Of a stretch of DNA of 13,350 nucleotides, positions 6,552-11,621 are shown in pieces (within the stretch, counting starts at the first letter, position 1; every line of letters begins with the position of its first letter). Below the pieces are notes generated by a model that made no database searches, was not told the DNA's origin, and worked only from the letters and a program-made list of their open reading frames with translations. The stretch covers positions 1 through 13,350 of the forward strand of contig JAURHZ010000037.1 of NCBI GenBank assembly GCA_030833025.1. Direction: 5' to 3'. A program made the position numbers and the translations under genes. Source of the DNA: Armatimonadota bacterium (GTDB taxonomy: Bacteria > Armatimonadota > Armatimonadia > Armatimonadales > Armatimonadaceae).

Positions 6552-9152
6552 ATGGCAGTCATCCCGATTGAGAAGCTTTCCCCGATGCTCCGGCAGTACA
6601 TGGAGCTTAAGGCCGAACGCCCCGGTGTTATCCTTCTGATACGGGTTGGCGATTTCTTTGAAGCCTATGGTGAAGATGCAACATTAATTGCAGAAGCGCT
6701 GGAAATTACCCTGACGGGCCGTGATGTCAACGGAATGGAAGAGCGTCTTCCGATGGCAGGTGTTCCGTACCACGCCCTTGACCGCTACCTGGCACGCCTC
6801 GTCCAGCAAGGGCATAAAGTCGCTATATGTGACCAGATTGAAGATCCAAAACAAGCCAAAGGTTTGGTCCGCAGAGCCATCACGCGGGTTGTCACCCCGG
6901 GCACACTCGTCGAAGATGCGCTCCTTGATGCCCGTTCGAACAACTTTCTCGTCGCGGCCATTTTACGGACTCCCATTGCTGGTATCGGAGTGGTGGATGT
7001 CTCAACTGGCGAATTCCTGGTTTGTGAGCTCCCAGCCGGCGCGACGGAGGGAGACATCGCAGCCGAAGTCGCGCGCATCGCACCCGCTGAGTGTTTGGTT
7101 CCCGAGGATCAAGATGCGCTTGCTGATGCCATCGCGGCACGTTGTCCCGCAACCCTAACCCGTATCGCGACTCGTAAGCTCCCAAAGACGCCTCGTGAAG
7201 ACCTCTTACGACACTTTGGGGTCACTACACTCCGGGGTTTTGGCTGTGACCACTACAGCACGGGTGTCGAGGCGGCAGCCACATTGCTTGACTATGTTGA
7301 GGAAACGCAGCAGGGGGCAGTTCCGCATATTCGGACACTTGCGATTTGGTCCATCGATGACACGATGACCCTCGATGCAAGCACGCGGAGAAACCTTGAG
7401 CTCACCGCAGGTCTGCTCGACCAGGCGAAAGGCAAGTCTCTGCTTGCGGTCATTGACCAAACCCGTACCGCGATGGGCGGGCGGCTCCTTCGACGCTGGC
7501 TGGATGCGCCGCTGTTGTCAGTTGGTGCAATCACCGAGCGTCAGGAAAGCGTTATTGCATTTTGTGCGGCGAGTCTTCCGCGTGCTGAGCTCCGTGACAC
7601 GCTTCGAGAAATCGGTGATCTTGAGCGTCTCGTTGCTCGCATTTGTACAGGCGCTGCCAGCCCAAGGGACATCAAGGCGCTTGGGACCAGTCTCAAAAAG
7701 CTGGATGTTCTGAGTTCGGTTGCGTCGCAGGTAGGCGCCCCGGCTATCGATGTTTTTGTCGCGCAGCTGCACCCGGTTGGAACGCTCGCGGATGACATCG
7801 ACAACGCAATTGTGGATGAGCCACCCCTACTGGTTCGTGATGGCGGTATTTTCAAGCCTGGATTCGATGCTGAGTTGGATGAGCTTCGCTCCCTACGACA
7901 GGGCGGTGCTACATGGATTGCTGAGCTAGAGACATCCGAGCGGGAACGCACCGGCATCAAGAACCTCAAAATCGGCTACACAAATGTCTTCGGATACTAC
8001 TTGGAAGTCCCCCGATCACAGCTGGAGCTCGGCCCTGAGAATTACATCCGGAAACAAACGACTGCCGCTGGTGAGCGTTACTTCACCCCTGAGCTCAAGG
8101 AAATGGAAGCAAAGGTGATGGGAGCGCAGGACAGGCTGATTGCCCGTGAGGGTGAATTGTTTGTAGTTTTGCGGGAGATGATTGCGCGGGACTGGGCGGG
8201 GAGTGTGCTTGACCGTGCACGAGTGGTTGCGCAACTCGATGTCGCAGCTGCGCTCGCAGAGCTCGCGGTGAATAACCGATGGTGCCGGCCGGTTGTGGAT
8301 GACGGGGATGTGATTTCGATATCTGCAGGGCGGCATCCCGTGGTTGAAAAGCTTGCCGGGGGAATCCAGCGCTTCATCCCGAATGACACGATTCTCGACA
8401 CCGAACAGACGGTGCATGTGATCACCGGTCCGAATGCCGCTGGTAAGTCCACGGTCCTGCGACAGGTTGCGCTGATTGTGCTGCTTGCGCAGATTGGTTC
8501 GTTTGTTCCGGCGGATGCAGCGCATATTGGAATTGTAGATCGCATTTTTACACGCGTTGGCGCACATGATGACCTCTCGAGTGGCCAGTCGACATTTATG
8601 GTGGAGATGACTGAGACTGCAGAGATTCTCAACCACGCAACGGAGCGGAGCTTGGTCATCCTCGATGAAATCGGGCGTGGGACATCGACCTACGATGGCC
8701 TTAGCATCGCGTGGGCTGTTGCCGAGCACCTGAGCGAGCTTGGTGCAAAGACGCTGTTTGCTACGCATTACCACTTGCTTAATGACCTCGAGAAGCAACG
8801 TCCAAATGTGCGGAATTATCGGATTGCGGTTCGCGAAACCGATGACCGTATTTTGTGGCTTCGTAAAGTGTTGCCGGGTGGGACGGATAAGTCGTATGGC
8901 GTTCAGGTTGCCCGGATGGCGGGTTTGCCTCCGGCGGTAGTCGAGCGTGCGAAGCGGATTCTGATGCAGCTTGAGAAGGCTGGGGGCGCGCCACGAATTG
9001 AGACGACATCGGCGACGCTGCAAATGACGCTGTTTGAAGCGGCGATCCATCCCGTGGTTGAGGAGCTGCAGGCGGTTGATCCAAACCGACTGTCGCCGAT
9101 GGAAGCGCTGCAGCTGGTTGCACGTCTGCATGCGGATGCCAAGAAGCGCTAA
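6552..9152 (+). CDS. mutS: DNA mismatch repair ATPase MutS
   Basis: MutS recognises mispaired or looped DNA as a dimer and recruits MutL in an ATP-dependent way. The ATG at 6552 gives 866 residues, close to the usual bacterial MutS1 length, and begins MAVIPIEKLSPMLRQYMELK as family members do. The mismatch-binding FxE motif is F35-F36-E37 (GDFFEAYGEDA). The ATPase domain has Walker A GPNAAGKST (626-634), SSGQSTFMVEMTETAEIL, Walker B LVILDE (701-706), GRGTSTYDG, FATHYH and KSYGVQVARMAGLP. The Walker A has Ala where Met is most common. QMTLF (824-828) fits the beta-clamp-binding pentapeptide, and SPMEALQLVARLHADAK is the usual C-terminal helix. An in-frame TTG at 6453 would overlap the redoxin gene and is rejected. 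No mutL follows. The last 61 bp are repeated downstream. Confidence 0.98.
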   Translation: MAVIPIEKLSPMLRQYMELKAERPGVILLIRVGDFFEAYGEDATLIAEALEITLTGRDVNGMEERLPMAGVPYHALDRYLARLVQQGHKVAICDQIEDPKQAKGLVRRAITRVVTPGTLVEDALLDARSNNFLVAAILRTPIAGIGVVDVSTGEFLVCELPAGATEGDIAAEVARIAPAECLVPEDQDALADAIAARCPATLTRIATRKLPKTPREDLLRHFGVTTLRGFGCDHYSTGVEAAATLLDYVEETQQGAVPHIRTLAIWSIDDTMTLDASTRRNLELTAGLLDQAKGKSLLAVIDQTRTAMGGRLLRRWLDAPLLSVGAITERQESVIAFCAASLPRAELRDTLREIGDLERLVARICTGAASPRDIKALGTSLKKLDVLSSVASQVGAPAIDVFVAQLHPVGTLADDIDNAIVDEPPLLVRDGGIFKPGFDAELDELRSLRQGGATWIAELETSERERTGIKNLKIGYTNVFGYYLEVPRSQLELGPENYIRKQTTAAGERYFTPELKEMEAKVMGAQDRLIAREGELFVVLREMIARDWAGSVLDRARVVAQLDVAAALAELAVNNRWCRPVVDDGDVISISAGRHPVVEKLAGGIQRFIPNDTILDTEQTVHVITGPNAAGKSTVLRQVALIVLLAQIGSFVPADAAHIGIVDRIFTRVGAHDDLSSGQSTFMVEMTETAEILNHATERSLVILDEIGRGTSTYDGLSIAWAVAEHLSELGAKTLFATHYHLLNDLEKQRPNVRNYRIAVRETDDRILWLRKVLPGGTDKSYGVQVARMAGLPPAVVERAKRILMQLEKAGGAPRIETTSATLQMTLFEAAIHPVVEELQAVDPNRLSPMEALQLVARLHADAKKR

Positions 9153-9269
9153 GTTCGTTTAGGCGTTTGTCTGGCACGTAGCTGGCTGGATCATCGCGGG
9201 CCATGAATGCTGGTGAAAGCGTGGCTTATAAAATTAGCGTAATGGGCAATATTTTTCGAGCTGCTGAAA

Positions 9270-9330
9270 GTCGCCGATGGAAGCGCTGCAGTTAGTTGCA
9301 CGTCTACATGCGGATGCGAAAAAGCGCTAA
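9270..9330 (+). pseudogene. Second copy of the mutS 3' end (untranslated fragment)
   Basis: It encodes the same SPMEALQLVARLHADAKKR-stop as mutS with TTA for CTG, CTA for CTG, GCG for GCC and AAA for AAG. There is no start or ribosome-binding site for this stretch alone, and the real mutS stop at 9150-9152 separates it from the gene. Confidence 0.85.
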
Positions 9331-9447
9331 GTTCGTTTAGGCGTTTGTCTGGCACGTAGCTGGCTGGATTACCGCGGGCCATGAATGCTGATCAAAGCGT
9401 GGCTTACAAAATTAGCGTAATGGGCAACATTTTTCGAGCTGCTGAAA

Positions 9448-9508
9448 GTCGCCGATGGAAGCGCTGCAGTTAGTTGCACGTCTAATTGCGGATGCGAAAA
9501 AGCGCTAA
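9448..9508 (+). pseudogene. Third copy of the mutS 3' end (untranslated fragment)
   Basis: It shares all the copy-2 codon variants but has ATT for CAT (His to Ile), a non-synonymous change that fits decay without selection. Copies 2 and 3 are therefore closer to each other than to mutS. Confidence 0.8.
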
Positions 9509-9603
9509 GTTCGTTTAGGCGTTTGCCTGGCACGTTGCTGGCTGGATCATCGCGGGCCATGAATGCTGGTGAAAGCGCAGTTCACAGAGTATGTGTCAAA
9601 TGC

Positions 9604-9631
9604 ACATACATTCGTTTATTTGTATGTTTTT
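9604..9631 (+). terminator. Possible intrinsic terminator downstream of the mutS repeats
   Basis: ACATACA (9604-9610) pairs with TGTATGT (9621-9627) across a 10-nt loop, and five T residues (9627-9631) end the structure. The stem is AT-rich, so it is of modest strength. It is the first terminator-like structure after mutS. Confidence 0.45.
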
Positions 9632-9954
9632 GCAACTAAAAACATCTTGAATCACCCTATGGGCGGGATTTATACGTGAAAGTTAGAAAAGTTTAGCCCG
9701 TGGTTTGCACGGAAGATGTTTCACTTATTGATATACAACTTGCGCCATGAATTAGTGGCGCACAGCTTTGGATGGCACAATCACTGTTTAGGTTGAGGAA
9801 AAGTAACCTCTCAAAAAACAGTGTATTTAATGCTAGTTACACGTAATTATATTAAATAGTTCCGTAATGATGCTTAATATGTGTAATGTGGCAACCGTAT
9901 TTAAGCATTATTGTTCTAAAATCAATAAAACATTCTGATAAGTGTCGCCTAAAT

Positions 9955-9972
9955 TAAAGTTATAAAACTTTA
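9955..9972 (+). promoter_or_regulatory. Palindrome centred on a TATAAA box, possible operator/promoter of the PEP-CTERM gene
   Basis: TAAAGTT-ATAA-AACTTTA is a perfect 7-bp dyad with a 4-nt centre and contains TATAAA (9961-9966). If TATAAA is a -10, transcription starts near 9973 and leaves a leader of about 140 nt before ATG 10113. No good -35 is seen, so an activator may be needed. Confidence 0.3.
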
Positions 9973-10000
9973 GACCGCAAATTACATCAATTTTACTGAC

Positions 10001-10081
10001 TTGTCTGTTATCACTCTTCACGCAGACGACTCCGGCCTAATGCCAGTAGATGATGTCCCGGCAATCAAGTTGCCTCTACTG
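10001..10081 (+). promoter_or_regulatory. Structured 5' leader of the PEP-CTERM gene (two hairpins)
   Basis: The first hairpin pairs TTGTCTG (10001-10007) with CAGACGA (10023-10029), including one G-U. The second is nested. CAGTAGA (10044-10050) pairs with TCTACTG (10075-10081), and inside it GGCAA (10060-10064) pairs with TTGCC (10070-10074), with a 9-nt bulge only on the 5' side. TCATTTTTG follows at once, so the second hairpin looks like an attenuator or terminator 31 nt before the start codon. ACGCA and CTCCGGCCTAA (10030-10040) recall part of the c-di-GMP-I riboswitch, but the rest of that fold is not evident. Confidence 0.4.
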
Positions 10082-10103
10082 TCATTTTTGACCGGTGCTC
10101 TGC

Positions 10104-10112
10104 GGGGGGAAG
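10104..10112 (+). promoter_or_regulatory. Purine-rich ribosome-binding site before ATG 10113
   Basis: Six G residues then AAG run straight into the ATG. The spacing is short, but it is the only purine-rich stretch here and it favours ATG 10113 over the GTG at 10095. Confidence 0.5.
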
Positions 10113-10826
10113 ATGCGATTTGTTACGAGTCAAAACACTTTGTGTGCAGTTATGTTGGCGGGATGCACACTTACATTTGGATGCCAGCCTGCATTTGCAT
10201 TAGGGACATGGTTTACATCTAACGCAGCATGGCTGGCTGCAGTCAACAATGTGAGAACGGACACATTTTCGGACTCACTTGGCCGTGGACGTACCCTTAA
10301 CCGTCTTGGTGGCGATCTGCAGATATGGGAGACAGGTACCGACACCGACCATCTCTACAGTGGCATAAACAATGTTGGTGACAGGTTCATCAGTGTGAGC
10401 CAGACCAGCAACATCATGAACCTGTCGTTCACTTCCTTTGCATTTGGAGGAATGTTCGCAGTGGTCGATGAGGGGGACTACATGCTGGGTACATCCCTGA
10501 TGATCACCACATCCGATGGCACTAGCCAGCCAATCAATACGAGCTCTCGTGAGGGAGTATTTTGGGGCTACGTTGGGGATGCGCCCATTGCATGGATGAC
10601 GATTGAACAGCCAGAAGGCAATGGTTACGTTGCCTTGAACAGTTTCTCACTGGCGACGCCTGCAGGCGAATTATCGGTTTCCGGAGCTAATGTTGCGCCG
10701 GAACCGGATACACAAAGACTCATCATTGTTGGAAGTGGTATTGGATTCACGATTTTGGCTTGGAAGCGCAAGCGGCTGCGGTTCTACCGGTGGACTCAAT
10801 CGAATACCAATAGCCGCGTAGCATAA
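10113..10826 (+). CDS. PEP-CTERM sorting-domain surface protein
   Basis: The 237-residue product has an N-terminal signal peptide (MRFVT, hydrophobic LCAVMLAGCTLTFG, likely cut after QPAFA at residue 29). Its extracellular domain of about 165 residues carries FTSFAFGGMFAVVDEGDY, a TSDGTSQ turn and FWGYVGDAPIAWMTIEQP. This is a layout common in PEP-CTERM proteins. The tail is diagnostic: PEP at 196-198, a short membrane segment (LIIVGSGIGFTILAW, 203-217) and basic KRKRLR (218-223). Exosortases are thought to cut at the PEP motif and hand the protein to the envelope or extracellular matrix. LAGC (15-18) also fits a lipobox, so lipoprotein processing is an alternative. The last 14 residues after KRKRLRF are longer than usual. 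Its partner genes are likely the EpsI-like gene downstream and an exosortase outside the window. Confidence 0.88.
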   Translation: MRFVTSQNTLCAVMLAGCTLTFGCQPAFALGTWFTSNAAWLAAVNNVRTDTFSDSLGRGRTLNRLGGDLQIWETGTDTDHLYSGINNVGDRFISVSQTSNIMNLSFTSFAFGGMFAVVDEGDYMLGTSLMITTSDGTSQPINTSSREGVFWGYVGDAPIAWMTIEQPEGNGYVALNSFSLATPAGELSVSGANVAPEPDTQRLIIVGSGIGFTILAWKRKRLRFYRWTQSNTNSRVA

Positions 10827-10909
10827 GTTATCAAGGAGAGAAAAATAGATTGCACTGCGTCACATATATCAAATGACGTCGTCGTGAGATACACGAAGAA
10901 TCATCATTG

Positions 10910-10934
10910 GTGGAAGCATCCGTGGTTCTTCCAC
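10910..10934 (+). terminator. Hairpin 84 nt after the PEP-CTERM gene
   Basis: GTGGAAG (10910-10916) and CTTCCAC (10928-10934) are perfect complements with an 11-nt loop. No T-run follows, so termination is uncertain. Confidence 0.3.
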
Positions 10935-10959
10935 ACTCGCTTGAGACCATTCTTCGGAC

Positions 10960-11014
10960 CTTAGAAAATACTTTACAAATGTTTAATCGGCGTCACGTCT
11001 ATCACATGGCGCCT
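10960..11014 (+). repeat. Direct repeat copy 1 (R1)
   Basis: This 55-bp block aligns without gaps to 11149-11203 at 41 of 55 positions and shares an identical 14-bp core TTTACAAATGTTTA, CGG, GTCAC and a final CGCCT. Its 3' end runs into the decayed PEP-CTERM tail. Confidence 0.7.
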
Positions 11015-11122
11015 ACGCCGAATGCCCGATGACTTCTCATCTTTCCCACGGGTATCGGAATCTCCATTTTTTTTTGAAAGCGCAAGAGGCTTCGGTTTAC
11101 CCCGGGAGGCACCATGCCATAA
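11006..11122 (+). pseudogene. Decayed PEP-CTERM C-terminal tail (paralogue remnant)
   Basis: Read from ATG 11006, the frame gives MAPTPNAR-stop-LLIFPTGIGISIFF-stop-KRKRLRF, and ends at TAA 11120-11122. It aligns without gaps over 31 codons to VAPEPDTQRL...KRKRLRF of the PEP-CTERM gene just upstream, with 16 identities. The two stops stand where the intact gene has Arg (AGA) and Trp (TGG), so TGG to TGA would explain the second. The DNA for KRKRLRF is nearly identical (AAGCGCAAG, GG, CGGTT shared). PEP has become PTP. The body of the protein is missing; upstream lies R1 instead. This is most likely a tandem duplicate now decayed. Chance resemblance of basic tails is the alternative, but the shared spacing from motif to basic stretch argues against it. 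Confidence 0.65.
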
Positions 11123-11148
11123 CCGTTGCTAAGTCCAATCATTCAGCA

Positions 11149-11203
11149 CTTAGACAAAAGTTTACAAATGTTTAGACGGTGTCACACGTGTCAATTCACG
11201 CCT
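11149..11203 (+). repeat. Direct repeat copy 2 (R2)
   Basis: Partner of 10960-11014, 189 bp downstream of it. It contains the palindrome ACACGTGT (11184-11191) and ends 106 nt before the GTG start of the next gene. A weak -35/-10 pair (GTCACA 11181-11186, GATTAT 11204-11209, 17 nt apart) overlaps its right half. Confidence 0.7.
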
Positions 11204-11223
11204 GATTATGGATGATGGTTTAT

Positions 11224-11277
11224 GGGACGGATGACTGACTCCAGAAAAAACATCTGGAACGGTTCCCCCTCCGTCCC
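11224..11277 (+). promoter_or_regulatory. Nested hairpin in the leader of the EpsI-like gene
   Basis: Outer arms GGGACGGA (11224-11231) and TCCGTCCC (11270-11277) are perfectly complementary over 8 bp. Inside, TCCAGA (11240-11245) pairs with TCTGGA (11253-11258). GGAACGGTTCC (11256-11266) offers a competing small hairpin. The structure ends 32 nt before the start codon at 11310. No T-run follows, so it more likely affects translation or mRNA stability than termination. Confidence 0.45.
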
Positions 11278-11309
11278 GCCCTCACCCATTTCAGGTTTTC
11301 GATATAAAC

Positions 11310-11621
11310 GTGCGACGCTCAAGTCTTCTTCATTCCGTATTTATGCTCATCACTCTATGTATGGGTTTACTTCTGCCTGCGCGTATGGCTGCTGCGATTG
11401 ATCGCTTTGCCATCCAATTTGATGGTGCATCCACAGGAACTGGAAATGATGCACGTCCACTCAGCGTTGTCTTTGAGCTGACGGGATTTGCAACGCCCCA
11501 AGGCTTATTGACAATTTACATTGGCCAGCTCGCATTGGTTGATGCACCTCCAGAAGTGACTGAGCTCTTTGGGCCTCTCTCACAATATGCGCTTGACCAG
11601 TCAATGAGCCCTGGATGTTAG
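11310..11621 (+). CDS. Exported N-terminal domain, probably the 5' part of the EpsI-like gene
   Basis: From GTG 11310 the product starts with a good signal peptide: RR, then a hydrophobic LLHSVFMLITLCMGLLLP, cut likely after ARMAAA (residue 29). About 74 residues of mature, beta-rich sequence follow (IDRFAIQFDGAS, LSVVFELTGFATPQGLLTIYIGQL). I recognise no family. The frame stops at TAG 11619-11621, 7 nt inside the next frame. The next frame begins with sequence that continues a folded exported domain and then enters a membrane helix. The two pieces therefore read most naturally as one protein with a -1 frame change near 11606. The GTG lacks a good Shine-Dalgarno; ATG 11343 is a less likely start because it loses the basic N-terminus. 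Confidence 0.6.
   Translation: MRRSSLLHSVFMLITLCMGLLLPARMAAAIDRFAIQFDGASTGTGNDARPLSVVFELTGFATPQGLLTIYIGQLALVDAPPEVTELFGPLSQYALDQSMSPGC

Larger units (their letters stand above)
9092..9577 (+). repeat. 178-bp tandem repeat covering the 3' end of mutS and downstream DNA
   Basis: Units start at 9092, 9270 and 9448, each at GTCGCCGATGG. The first two are full 178-bp units and the third stops near 9577 (about 130 bp). Each unit holds the last 19 sense codons and stop of mutS (61 bp) plus 117 bp downstream. Units 1 and 2 differ at 5 of the last 54 coding bases, all synonymous, and at 6 positions in the 117 bp. The period is not a multiple of three and no spacer-like unique DNA lies between units, so it is neither a protein repeat nor a CRISPR array. 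Together with the AT-rich stretch it makes up the 960-nt gap between mutS and the next gene. Confidence 0.95.
9578..10000. other. AT-rich, hairpin-rich non-coding stretch upstream of the PEP-CTERM gene
   Basis: Base composition falls sharply after the mutS repeats; the line 9841-9900 has only 18 G/C in 60. I see no gene. Strong inverted repeats follow one another. ACATACA/TGTATGT (9604-9627) overlaps ATGTTTTT/AAAAACAT (9624-9645). TGCGCCA/TGGCGCA lies at 9741-9762. CACTGTTT/AAACAGTG at 9782-9823 has an inner AGGTT/AACCT. A 12-pair stem with one G-U pairs 9866-9877 with 9901-9912, and TAAAGTT/AACTTTA lies at 9955-9972. It may be a regulatory leader, foreign DNA or the scar of a lost element; the sequence alone does not decide. 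Confidence 0.6.
10827..11309. other. Gap between PEP-CTERM and EpsI-like genes: decayed paralogue, direct repeats, hairpins
   Basis: This 483-nt stretch has no intact gene of clear identity. In order it holds an AAGGAG (10833-10838) followed by a frame of 39 codons with no standard start (10845-10964), a hairpin (10910-10934) and direct repeat copy 1 (10960-11014). Then come a PEP-CTERM-like tail with two stops (11006-11122), copy 2 of the repeat (11149-11203) and a nested hairpin (11224-11277). The pattern fits a second PEP-CTERM gene that was deleted and decayed. Confidence 0.6.

Noticed and set aside
8016..9131. Long open frame (371 codons) on the minus strand inside mutS
   Set aside because: Its composition (many Arg, His, Asn and Cys, no recognisable domain) is that of an antisense shadow of mutS, which is unambiguous.
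9172..9543. Sigma-54-like sites TGGCACG-N4-TGGCT repeated at 9172, 9350 and 9528
   Set aside because: Each differs from the -24/-12 consensus at one specified base. By my estimate about 0.3 such sites are expected by chance in a window this size; the three copies come from one repeat, and the nearest gene start is about 570 nt away.
8779..9560. Three minus-strand frames beginning with similar MAR..PAS..VP.KRLNELSA peptides
   Set aside because: The similarity simply mirrors the 178-bp DNA repeat; no ribosome-binding site or domain supports translation.
9092..9577. CRISPR-like array
   Set aside because: Units are 178 bp, contiguous and without spacers.
10019..10074. c-di-GMP-I (GEMM) riboswitch
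   Set aside because: ACGCA and CTCCGGCCTAA are reminiscent, but the 5' CACGCACAGGGCAAACC-type strand, the GNRA tetraloop and the GGUAGGUAGC strand are not evident. A covariance search would settle it.
10001..10222. Frame of 73 codons starting at TTG 10001
   Set aside because: It overlaps the signal-peptide region of the PEP-CTERM gene in another frame and has no independent support.
11114..11122. Mini-frame ATG-CCA-TAA behind a GGGAGG ribosome-binding-like site
   Set aside because: It is the in-frame end of the decayed PEP-CTERM tail, not an independent gene.
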